Under the pieces are notes generated by a model. It searched no databases, was not told where the DNA came from, and worked only from the letters and a program-made list of their open reading frames with translations. Positions 38,417 to 47,540 of a stretch of DNA of 64,000 nucleotides are shown here, in pieces. A program made the position numbers and the translations under genes. How positions within the stretch are numbered: position 1 is the stretch's first letter; each line of letters begins with the position of its first letter. Location: assembly GCF_004145405.1 (NCBI RefSeq), contig NZ_SELQ01000003.1:124001-188000 (forward strand). The letters are read 5' to 3'. The stretch is from Salipiger sp. IMCC34102. Its GTDB lineage: Bacteria > Pseudomonadota > Alphaproteobacteria > Rhodobacterales > Rhodobacteraceae.

Positions 38417-39651
38417 GCGGGCCCGAGCGCACCATCCTCCTCGTCGGCACCTTCGACACCAAGAACGACGAGCTCGACTACGTGGCCGGTATCATCCGCG
38501 GGCAGGGCGGGGCGGTCCTGACGATGGACGTGAGCGTGCTGGGTGATCCGCAGGCGCCCACGGACGTCTCAAAGCACGACGTGGCGCGGGCCGCGGACAA
38601 CGACATCGACGCGGTCATCGCCGCGGGTGACGAGAATGCGGCGATGCAGATCATGGCGCGCGGCGCGGCGCAGCTGACCGCGCAGTTGCACCAGGATGCC
38701 CGGATCGACGGGGTGCTCGTCATGGGCGGCACCATGGGGACGGACCTGGCGCTCGACGTCTGTTCGGCCCTGCCGCTGGGAGTGCCGAAATACATCGTCT
38801 CGACCGTGTCGTTCTCGTCGATGATCCCGGCGGAGCGTCTGCCGGCGGATATCCAGATGATCCTCTGGGCGGGGGGGCTTTACGGGTTGAACTCGGTCTG
38901 CCGCGCCTCGCTGAGCCAGGCGGCGGGGGCCGTGCTGGGCGCGGCCCGCGCGGTCGAACCGCCGGACCGTACGCGCCCGTTGATCGGTATGACCTCCTTC
39001 GGGAAGACCGCCCTGCGCTACATGGTGCCCCTGAAGCCCGCGCTGGAAGACCGCGGTTTCGACGTGGCCGTCTTCCACGCCACCGGCATGGGCGGGCGCG
39101 CCTTCGAAAGCCTGGCCGCACAGGGCGCCTTCGCCTGCGTCTTCGATTTCGCCACGCAGGAGGTCGGCAACCACCTGTTCGGTTCCAGCGTCACGGCGGG
39201 CGAATGCCGCCTGACCGCTGCGGGACGTGCGGGCACGCCGCAGTTGGTGGCGCCGGGGTGCTACGACCTCGTCGACCTGATCGGCTGGCAACCGGTGCCG
39301 GAGGCGCTTTCGGACCTGCCGTCCCATGCGCACAACCGGTTGCTGACCTCGGTCGTGCTGGACGCGGATCGGCGCAGGGCCGTGGCACGTGCCTTGTGCG
39401 ATAAACTGTCCGAGGCCGACGGGCCGACCATGATGCTTCTGCCGACGGGCGGCTGCGGCGAATGGGACCGCCCCGGCAACGATCTGCACGACGCGGCGGG
39501 CCTTTCGGTCTTCCTGGACGAGATGCGCGCCTGCCTCCCCGAGGGCAAGGTCCGAGAGGTCGAAGCGCATATCAACGACCAGGCCTTCGCCGATGCGGCA
39601 CTGGCGGTCTTCGACGCCTGGCTGGCGGACGGCACGGTGGCCCGGCCATGA
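38413..39651 (+). CDS. Tm-1-like ATP-binding domain protein (UPF0261)
   Basis: A 412-residue protein of the Tm-1/UPF0261 family. The N-terminal part has the nucleotide-binding opening ILLVGTFDTKNDELDY near 6-21. GVLVMGGTMGTDLAL near 99-113 and the C-terminal LLPTGGCGEWDRPG near 336-349 are family stretches. The reaction is not established. Homologues often pair with TIM-barrel partners, but none is seen here. The ATG at 38413 overlaps the dehydrogenase stop. An in-frame GTG at 38401 is inside that gene. It overlaps the HAD gene by ATGA. Confidence 0.82.
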   Translation: MSGPERTILLVGTFDTKNDELDYVAGIIRGQGGAVLTMDVSVLGDPQAPTDVSKHDVARAADNDIDAVIAAGDENAAMQIMARGAAQLTAQLHQDARIDGVLVMGGTMGTDLALDVCSALPLGVPKYIVSTVSFSSMIPAERLPADIQMILWAGGLYGLNSVCRASLSQAAGAVLGAARAVEPPDRTRPLIGMTSFGKTALRYMVPLKPALEDRGFDVAVFHATGMGGRAFESLAAQGAFACVFDFATQEVGNHLFGSSVTAGECRLTAAGRAGTPQLVAPGCYDLVDLIGWQPVPEALSDLPSHAHNRLLTSVVLDADRRRAVARALCDKLSEADGPTMMLLPTGGCGEWDRPGNDLHDAAGLSVFLDEMRACLPEGKVREVEAHINDQAFADAALAVFDAWLADGTVARP

Positions 39652-40292
39652 GCAAGGCACTCGTCCTCGACTTCGGTGGCGTGATTTCCCGCACGCTGTT
39701 CGAGACCCACGATCTGACCGAGGCGGCGCTGGACCTCGCACCGGGCACGCTGACCTGGCGCGGTCCGTTCGATCCCGTAAGCGATCCCCTGTGGCAACGC
39801 ATGCAGGCGCAGGAGATCACCGAGCGGGACTACTGGCAGCATCGCATGGCCGAGACGGGTGCCCTGGTCGGTGAGACCTGGACCGAGTTTCCCCAGTTCG
39901 TGGGCCGTGTCAGGGGCGCGGACCCCGCCGCCGTCATCCGGCCCGAGGCGCTCGATGCCATCGCTGCCGCGAAGGCGGGCGGGTGCAGGCTGGCGGTCCT
40001 GTCGAACGAGCTCGACCTTTTCTACGGGATCGACTTTCGCGACAAGTTGCCGTTTCTGAAGGATTTCGACGCGGTGATCGACGCGACCTACACGAAGATC
40101 CTCAAGCCCGACCCCCGCGCCTACGGGTTCGTGACGGAGGCGTTGAACCTCGCGGCCGCGGATTGCGTCTTCGTCGACGACCAGTTGAAGAACGTGAAGG
40201 GCGCGCAGGCGGTGGGCATGGACACCGTCGCCTTCGACGTGACGGCCCCCGCCGAAAGCTACGCCGCGGCCTTGTCGAAACTGGGTCTCTAG
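39648..40292 (+). CDS. HAD superfamily hydrolase
   Basis: A 214-residue HAD-type phosphatase or related hydrolase. Motif I is DFGGVI near 8-13, motif II is LSNE near 118-121, the Lys of motif III is in TKILKPDPRAYG near 148-159, and motif IV is VFVDDQLKN near 175-183, with the acidic pair. The substrate is unknown; a phosphorylated intermediate of the same regulon is possible. It is the last gene of the tctC operon and converges with the P450 gene. Confidence 0.85.
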   Translation: MSKALVLDFGGVISRTLFETHDLTEAALDLAPGTLTWRGPFDPVSDPLWQRMQAQEITERDYWQHRMAETGALVGETWTEFPQFVGRVRGADPAAVIRPEALDAIAAAKAGGCRLAVLSNELDLFYGIDFRDKLPFLKDFDAVIDATYTKILKPDPRAYGFVTEALNLAAADCVFVDDQLKNVKGAQAVGMDTVAFDVTAPAESYAAALSKLGL

Positions 40293-40321
40293 GCCCGTCC
40301 GGTGTCAGACGTTGCGGCGTC

Positions 40322-40348
40322 GCGCTTCACCCTTTGGGGGTGAAGCGC
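40322..40348. terminator. perfect hairpin overlapping the P450 3' end
   Basis: GCGCTTCACCC at 40322-40332 and GGGTGAAGCGC at 40338-40348 form an 11-bp perfect stem with a 5-nt loop. It spans the P450 stop codon and lies in the gap between convergent operons. There is no T run, so it is at best a bidirectional hairpin end or RNA stabiliser. Confidence 0.45.
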
Positions 40349-41517
40349 ACGTTCAGCTTGCGCGGCGCGCGGAACTCCCAACCGTTGAAGACCACCGCGT
40401 CGTCGCCGTCGAGCCGGATGTCGGTGAGCGCGTCGAGCAGGACCCTCAGGGCGATCTCGATCTGGGCCGCGGCGAACCAGCGACCCGCGCAGAAATGATG
40501 GCCGAACCCGAAGGTGGCAGCCCCCGCCGCCGCGCGGTTGATGTCGAACCGGTCGGGATCGTCGAAACGACTTTCGTCGCGGTTGGCCGAGGCCAGCACC
40601 GCTGTGACCGGCGCGCCTTTCGGCAGCGTGACGCCCCCCAGCTCGGTATCCTCGAGCGGGATGCGGAACTGTGTCGCGATGGGCGCGACCCAACGGATGC
40701 CTTCGGTGACGGCGCGCGGGATCAGCGCCTCTGGATCGGCCATGACCTGCGCCATCTGGTCGGGGTTCTGCAGCAACCCCACCAGCGTGGTGCCCGCCCC
40801 GTGCCCCGGTTCCTGCATGCCGCCCAGCAGCGTGACCTTCAGGGTGGGAAGGATGAAGTCGTCCGGCCGGGTTTCACCCTCCGGCATGTCGTGATGCAGC
40901 ATCTGCGACAACGCAGTCGTGTCGGGCTGCGTCCGCAGCCGCGCCAGCAGGGGGGCCACCACGGCCTCGATCTCGGTGGCGACCGCGTCGTTCAGCGCGG
41001 TCTTGGCGGGATCGTTCTCGAAGTTGGTGGCGCCGGCGGACATGCCGTGGAACCAGCGGCGCAGCGTCTCCGCGTCGATATCCTCGATCCCCAGCGACCG
41101 GGCGAGCGCCAGGGTCGAGATCGGCTCGAAGTATTCCGACATCAACTCCGCCTGGCCCTTCGCCTGGATCTTCGACAGGTAGTCCCGGGCGATGGGGGTC
41201 ACGAGCGCGTCGATGAAGTCGGCGACCTTCTTGGGCCGGTAATGCGGCTCGAGCCCACCGCGCAACGCCTTGTGGGTCGGGCCTTCGGCGCTGAGGATGT
41301 TCGGCCGGCCGAAGGCGCGGTCCACCGGGGAGGCGTCGGCGTCGGCGGTGAAGAGATCGGGTGACTTCGTCACCGTCTGCACGTCGTCCCAGCGCGTCAC
41401 GAACCAGACGTTGGCGGCCGGAACGTAGGCCACGGGAAACTCCTCGCGCAGGCGGGCGTAGATCGGGAACGGATCGCGGTCGAGCTCTTCGATGGTGATC
41501 GTCTCGGGGAACGTCAT
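40327..41517 (-). CDS. cytochrome P450
   Basis: A soluble P450 monooxygenase of 396 residues. The heme-ligating Cys343 is in FGFGHHFCAGRW, and the ExxR pair is Glu272-Arg275. In the I helix the usual acid-Thr pair is changed: PGHGAGTT at 237-244 has Gly242 where Asp or Glu is normal, with Thr243 kept. AGGAGA before the Met at 41517 sets the start. It lies 64 nt after the kinase gene in the same direction, so it probably belongs to the phospho-lyase-kinase operon. No ferredoxin or reductase partner is encoded in the window. Hydroxylation or demethylation of the pathway substrate is an inference. Confidence 0.9.
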   Translation of the reverse strand: MTFPETITIEELDRDPFPIYARLREEFPVAYVPAANVWFVTRWDDVQTVTKSPDLFTADADASPVDRAFGRPNILSAEGPTHKALRGGLEPHYRPKKVADFIDALVTPIARDYLSKIQAKGQAELMSEYFEPISTLALARSLGIEDIDAETLRRWFHGMSAGATNFENDPAKTALNDAVATEIEAVVAPLLARLRTQPDTTALSQMLHHDMPEGETRPDDFILPTLKVTLLGGMQEPGHGAGTTLVGLLQNPDQMAQVMADPEALIPRAVTEGIRWVAPIATQFRIPLEDTELGGVTLPKGAPVTAVLASANRDESRFDDPDRFDINRAAAGAATFGFGHHFCAGRWFAAAQIEIALRVLLDALTDIRLDGDDAVVFNGWEFRAPRKLNVRFTPKG

Positions 41518-41581
41518 GGCGTGATCTCTCCTGTCGTTTCGGTCCGGCGTCCGGTTGGGTCCGCCGCGCGATGGCATCTGT

Positions 41582-42526
41582 CTATGGGCGTCGGTGGTCG
41601 ATCCAGTGCTGGAGGAGGGGCCGCGCCTGGTCGATGAACCGACGGTTGCGCGCGCCCGTGGGATCCTCGGCCCTGCGGGTGATGTTCCAGCCGACGTAGG
41701 TCGCGGCCCTCAGGGCGAGGAACAGGTCGAGGCGGGACAGGTCGACGCCGCGCAGATCCGTGTAGCTTTCCAGCAGGGCGGCCTTCAGGGCAGGGTAGTC
41801 GGGTGCGGTCATGTGCTTGAACAGCGCGGTGGCGATGTCGAACAGCCGGTAACCGTAGCCGCCGTCGTCGAAGTCGATCAGCGCAAGCCCCTCGCGTCCG
41901 ACCAGCACGTTCGCCGCGACCAGATCGGCGTGGATCAACCCCGTATCGGCCTCCGCTCCGTCTTCGCCCAGCGCGTCATGCGCCTGCGTGCGGAACGCCT
42001 CGAACAGGGCGCGGTCCTCGGTCGTCAGGCCGGGATTGCGCCAGAACCTGTCCCAAAGCGGCATCTCGCCCAGCAGGCCGTCACGGTCCCACCTACAGCG
42101 CCGAAACCCCGGCGGCGGGGTCCAGGCGTCAGAGGCAGCGTGAAGGCGCGCCATCTCGGCACCCAGCGCGGCGAAGAGCTGCCGGCGGGTATCGGGGGAG
42201 GCGGCATCGAGCGCCTCGGCGAGTGTCTCGCCCTCCAGCCAGGTGAGCACATCGACCTGGACCCCGTCCACCACGTGCAGGAGAGCCCCGTCGGAGGCAG
42301 GCACCGGGGCGGGGACACCGATCCCGGCTGCGGCCACGGCGGCCATCCAGTCCAGTTCCGAGGCGAGTTCGGCGTCGCTGCGATAGCCCGTGCGATGCAA
42401 CCGCAGTGCCAGCGACGTGCCACCCCGCGTAACCCGGTAGACCGCGTTTTCGCGGGCGGCGATCAGTCGGGCCTCCGCCCCCGAAAGGCCCCAGAGCGAA
42501 AGCGCACGGTCGAGCGTGCCGCTCAT
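41582..42526 (-). CDS. APH-family small-molecule kinase (hydroxylysine/choline kinase-like)
   Basis: A 314-residue kinase of the aminoglycoside phosphotransferase/choline kinase fold. The catalytic Brenner motif is IHADLVAANVL near 196-206, and the metal-binding Asp is in LIDFDDGG near 214-221. It overlaps the upstream class III PLP gene by ATGA. In animals, an APH-fold kinase makes 5-phosphohydroxylysine and a class III PLP enzyme then removes phosphate and ammonia. The same pairing here suggests it phosphorylates a hydroxylated amine or amino acid. The substrate could equally be ethanolamine-like or homoserine-like. Confidence 0.82.
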   Translation of the reverse strand: MSGTLDRALSLWGLSGAEARLIAARENAVYRVTRGGTSLALRLHRTGYRSDAELASELDWMAAVAAAGIGVPAPVPASDGALLHVVDGVQVDVLTWLEGETLAEALDAASPDTRRQLFAALGAEMARLHAASDAWTPPPGFRRCRWDRDGLLGEMPLWDRFWRNPGLTTEDRALFEAFRTQAHDALGEDGAEADTGLIHADLVAANVLVGREGLALIDFDDGGYGYRLFDIATALFKHMTAPDYPALKAALLESYTDLRGVDLSRLDLFLALRAATYVGWNITRRAEDPTGARNRRFIDQARPLLQHWIDHRRP

Positions 42527-43809
42527 CCGGTGACCTCTTTCAGAACCTCGTCGAGCGTATCCATGAGCAGGTCGACATGCGCGATCGAGAAGGTCATCGG
42601 CGGCCGGATCTTCAGCGTGTTCTTGTGCCGGCCCAGCTTGGAGTGGATGATTCCACGGTGGCGCATGGCGTTGATGACGCGGTCGGTGAAACCGGTCGCG
42701 GGTGTCTTGTTGCCGTGATCCTCCACCATCTCGGCGCCGAAGATCAGGCCGGAGCCGCGGACGTTGCCGATCACGTCGTGTTTCTTCGCAAGCGCATCCA
42801 GACGGGCACGGGCGTGATCGCCAGAGGCGCGCGCGTTGGCCAGCAGGTCGCGATCCGCGATCTCCTCCAGGACCGCCATGGCCGCAGCACAGGAAACGGG
42901 GTTGCCGCCGAAGGTGTTGAAGTAGCGATAGCCCTTGCGGAACGTGGCCAGCAGGTCGCGGTTCGCCACGACGCCGCCCACGGGATGCCCGTTTGCCATA
43001 GGCTTGCCCAAGGTCAGGATGTCTGGCACGACGCCCATCTTCTCGTGCGCCCACATGTGCGTACCGGTGCGTCCGAAGCCCGATTGCACCTCGTCGCAGA
43101 TCAGCAGGCCGCCGGCCTTGCGGACCACCTCGGCCACGGGTTTCAGCCAGCCATCGGCGAGGTCCGGGAAGCCTTCGTTCACGAAGTAGGGGCAGATGAC
43201 GAGGGCGGCGAAGCCGGTGCCGTCCTCCTCGAGTTCCACGATGCGTTCCGCCACCTGGGCTGCGAAGATCGTGCCGTCGAGGTCGGGGGTGCGGTAGCTG
43301 TCGGGCGCGTCCACGAAGCGGAAATACTGCTCCAGCCCGAAGCCCACCGTGGGCACGTTCGACTTGCTGAGTTGGCTGACCAGCGCCGTGTTGCCGTGAT
43401 AGGTCGCGTCGGTCGCGATGATCCCGCGGTTCCCGGTCGCGGCTTCCGCCATGCGCAAGGCGATATCGTTCGCCTCGGACCCGGTGCAGGTCAGGATCGC
43501 CGTGTCGAGCGAGGCATCCATGGTCGCCGTCAGCGCCTCGATATAATCCAGGATCCCGTCGTGCAGATAACGCGTATGCGTGTTCAGCGTCCCGGCCTGG
43601 CGGCAGATCGCCTCCACCACGCGCGGGTTGCAATGACCGACATGGGGGACGTTGTTGTAACAGTCGAGGTACTTGCGGCCCTCGGCGTCCCACAGCCAGA
43701 CGTCTTCGCCTTTCACGAAATGCACCGGGTCGTCGTAGAAGGTCGAGACGTTCGGCCCCATCAACCGGGATCGGTCGGCGATCAGTTGTTCGAGACTGCG
43801 GGCCGTCAT
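42523..43809 (-). CDS. class III PLP enzyme, phospho-lyase-like (ETNPPL/PHYKPL branch)
   Basis: A 428-residue class III aminotransferase-fold enzyme. The PLP lysine is in LTLGKPMANG near 269, and ICDEVQSGFGRTG precedes it. The stretch NNVPHVGHCNPRVVEAI with LNTHTRYLHD near 52-83 resembles the animal ethanolamine-phosphate and phosphohydroxylysine phospho-lyases more than ordinary transaminases, from memory of those sequences. Such enzymes release ammonia and phosphate to give an aldehyde. Its tight coupling to a kinase gene supports this. It could still be a transaminase of the alanine-glyoxylate type. It heads the operon phospho-lyase, kinase, P450. Confidence 0.82.
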   Translation of the reverse strand: MTARSLEQLIADRSRLMGPNVSTFYDDPVHFVKGEDVWLWDAEGRKYLDCYNNVPHVGHCNPRVVEAICRQAGTLNTHTRYLHDGILDYIEALTATMDASLDTAILTCTGSEANDIALRMAEAATGNRGIIATDATYHGNTALVSQLSKSNVPTVGFGLEQYFRFVDAPDSYRTPDLDGTIFAAQVAERIVELEEDGTGFAALVICPYFVNEGFPDLADGWLKPVAEVVRKAGGLLICDEVQSGFGRTGTHMWAHEKMGVVPDILTLGKPMANGHPVGGVVANRDLLATFRKGYRYFNTFGGNPVSCAAAMAVLEEIADRDLLANARASGDHARARLDALAKKHDVIGNVRGSGLIFGAEMVEDHGNKTPATGFTDRVINAMRHRGIIHSKLGRHKNTLKIRPPMTFSIAHVDLLMDTLDEVLKEVTG

Positions 43810-43979
43810 GCGAAACTCCTCTCAGGTCACTCCGGCACGCGGTGGCTGCAGCACCGCACCGGCGCCCGTCGGATCAGACCCGCAGGAGCGGACCGACGGA
43901 CGTCAGACCGGCGCGCCGGGGTGGCCTCGCCGATCGGACAGCCGGACCGTGGCAGGTTCCATTTAACATGGCAACAATA

Positions 43980-44008
43980 ATTTGAACCGATGGTTTGTTA
44001 TTTGAACC
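43980..44008 (-). promoter_or_regulatory. putative IclR operator of the phospho-lyase operon
   Basis: On the minus strand AACC-ATC-GGTTCAAAT (43995 to 43980) matches the tctC element at 14 of 16 positions and points the same way relative to its gene. GGTTCAAAT is repeated directly at 44008-44000, exactly 20 bp away. It lies about 170 bp before the phospho-lyase-like start, in a low-GC patch. Confidence 0.65.
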
Positions 44009-44046
44009 TGCGGCACGGAAGTAAACATGTGTCGCCCCGTGGCTTG

Positions 44047-44523
44047 TCATGGCTTCTTGGCATCCTCGTCATCGAGGTCGCTCAGGATCGCATCCAGTTC
44101 ATCCAGCAGCGCCATGATTCTCTCGGACCCGATACGGGCCTCGATGCGATCGCGGATCGCCGCACTTTCCGGAGCGATCGCGCGAATCAGGGCCGTGCCG
44201 TCCGCAGTCAGGCGCAGACTCGCGCGTCGTGCATCGCCGGGGGTGCGGCTGATCTCGATCAGGCCGCGGTCCTGCATGGTCTTGGTCATCCGCGACAGGG
44301 ACGGGGCAAGGATGTTCGCGGCTTCCGCCAATGCGCCCATGTCGAGCCCGGGCGTCTCGTCCAGAACGCGGATCACGCGCCACTGTTGCTCGGTCAGCCC
44401 GTGCTGGTGCAGCATAGGGCGGAAATGCTCCATGACCTTTTCGCGGACACGGAGCAGGGCGATGGGGAGAGACCGCCGCGTGCTGTCCAATGCGTTGTCC
44501 CGGGGTGGGAAGTAATCAATCAT
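44047..44523 (-). CDS. hpaR: MarR family regulator of homoprotocatechuate degradation, HpaR
   Basis: A 158-residue MarR-family repressor. It has LPIALLRVREKVMEHFRPML near 19-38 and HGLTEQQWRVIRVL near 40-53, typical of HpaR, and a winged helix with MGALAEAANILAPSLSRMTKTM near 61-82. AGGA before the ATG at 44523 sets the start. The longer frame reaches into hpaF. It is divergent from the hpa operon, the usual HpaR arrangement, and probably represses it until a pathway acid is present. Confidence 0.9.
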   Translation of the reverse strand: MIDYFPPRDNALDSTRRSLPIALLRVREKVMEHFRPMLHQHGLTEQQWRVIRVLDETPGLDMGALAEAANILAPSLSRMTKTMQDRGLIEISRTPGDARRASLRLTADGTALIRAIAPESAAIRDRIEARIGSERIMALLDELDAILSDLDDEDAKKP

Positions 44524-44569
44524 GACGTGTCCTCGAAAATTCGGCACACGTTGCTTGGTGTGAATGATA

Positions 44570-44600
44570 TTGACAAGGGTCGTGATGTTTAACATGTTAT
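44570..44600 (+). promoter_or_regulatory. hpa operon promoter with MarR-type palindrome
   Basis: TTGACA at 44570-44575 is a perfect -35 hexamer, and TGTTAT at 44595-44600 is a possible -10 at 19 bp. The palindrome TAACATGTTA at 44590-44599 overlaps that -10 and is a good HpaR operator candidate. TTTAACATG at 44588-44596 recurs at 43962-43970 and a near copy lies at 44022-44029, on the other side of hpaR. Confidence 0.65.
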
Positions 44601-44621
44601 GTTTGAGTTGGGAGGAAACGG

Positions 44622-45011
44622 ATGCCGCATCTGTCCATCGAATATTCGCAAGGGCTCGAGGCGCGCGCCGACGTGGCCGACCTGTGCCGGTCGCTGCATG
44701 CCGTGATGGTCGCCTCGCCGGTCTTCCCCACGGCGGGCCTCCGGGTGCGGGCCTACAGGGCCGACCATGCCATCGTCGCGGATGCGCAAGCCGACAATGA
44801 CTTTCTTGCCATGACGCTTTCGGTGGGGGCCGGCCGGGACACCCAGGTCCTGCGCACCGCGGGCGACGCCCTGTTCGCCGCGGCGCAGGCGGCACTCGCC
44901 GAACCGCTCTCGACCCCACATTTCGCCCTCTCGCTCGAGATCCGCGTCATCGACCCGGAGTTGAGCTGGAAGGACACGCCAATCCACGCCCGCCTGTCGG
45001 GGACCACATGA
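44622..45011 (+). CDS. hpaF: 5-carboxymethyl-2-hydroxymuconate delta-isomerase, HpaF
   Basis: A 129-residue isomerase of the tautomerase/CHMI fold, which acts on 5-carboxymethyl-2-hydroxymuconate after the dehydrogenase step. Pro1 of the mature protein (after Met removal) is present in the start MPHLSIEYSQGLE and is the expected catalytic base. GGAGG lies before the ATG. It is the first gene of the hpa operon and ends at an ATGA junction with the hpaE frame. Confidence 0.92.
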   Translation: MPHLSIEYSQGLEARADVADLCRSLHAVMVASPVFPTAGLRVRAYRADHAIVADAQADNDFLAMTLSVGAGRDTQVLRTAGDALFAAAQAALAEPLSTPHFALSLEIRVIDPELSWKDTPIHARLSGTT

Positions 45012-45019
45012 GGACCACC

Positions 45020-46530
<1,511 letters not shown>

Positions 46531-46531
<1 letters not shown>

Positions 46532-47514
46532 TGCCTGTACCCGCCCCCAACCTCTACCCCGATTTCAATACCATCCGTCTGAGCCACGTCTGCCTGAACG
46601 TGAAGGACCTGGCGGCGTCGCGGACCTTCTACACCGAGATCCTGGGCCTTCAGGTCACCGACGAGGACGACACCCGCGTCTACCTGCGCGCGATGGAGGA
46701 ACGCGGTCATCACTGCATCATCCTGCAGCAGTCCGACCAGCCCGGCACGGTCGAGGTCATGGGGTTCAAGACCTTCGACGAGGACGACCTGACGAAGGCG
46801 GAGGCCTACTTCAAGGCCAAGGGGCGTCCCACCGAATGGGTCGAGCGCGCCTACCAGGGCAAGACGCTGCTGACCTCCGACGGTTTCGGCATTCCGCTGG
46901 AATTCTATCACAAGATGGACCGCCTGCCGCCGATCCACCAGCAATACGCGCTCTACCGCGGGGTGAAGCCGCTGCGGATCGACCATTTCAACTGCTTCGT
47001 GCCGGACGTGGACGAGGCGGTGGCCTTCTACTCCGACTTCGGCTTCCGCGTGACCGAATACACCGAGGACGAGGAGAGCAAGAAGCTTTGGGCGGCTTGG
47101 CTGCACCGCAAAGGCGGCGTGCACGACATGGCCTTCACCAACGGCACCGGACCGCGGATGCACCACGTCGCCTTCTGGGTGCCGACGCCGCTGAACATCA
47201 TCGACCTGCTCGATTTGATGGCAAGTTCCGGCTACGTGAAGAACATCGAACGGGGCCCCGGACGGCACGGGATCTCGAACGCATTCTTTCTCTACATCCT
47301 CGACCCCGACGGCCACCGGATCGAGATCTACTGCTCGGATTACCAGACGGTCGACCCCGACCTGGAGCCGATCAAATGGGACCTCAAGGATCCGCAGCGC
47401 CAGACCCTCTGGGGCGCGCCCGCCCCCGAAAGCTGGTTCAAGCACGGCACCACCTTCGTGGGGGTCGAGACCGCGGACTCGCAGTTGAAGGCCACGCCGA
47501 TCGTCGCGCCGTGA
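46531..47514 (+). CDS. hpaD: 3,4-dihydroxyphenylacetate 2,3-dioxygenase, HpaD (VOC type)
   Basis: The extradiol ring-cleavage enzyme of the homoprotocatechuate pathway, 327 residues. It is the vicinal-oxygen-chelate type known from Brevibacterium and Arthrobacter, not the LigB type of E. coli HpaD. Metal ligands can be placed as His152 (RIDHFNCF), His212 (MHHVAFW) and Glu265 (HRIEIY). Two VOC modules cover about 15-130 and 148-290. It overlaps the hpaE stop as TGATG and is followed by the decarboxylase-like gene. Confidence 0.92.
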
Positions 47515-47540
47515 GGCCGGGCGGGGAAGGGAGCGCTAGG

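Noticed and set aside
41582-43693. 703-residue kinase with a long N-terminal extension
   Set aside because: The first 389 residues are an out-of-frame reading of the phospho-lyase-like gene. The ATGA start at 42526 is the sensible one.
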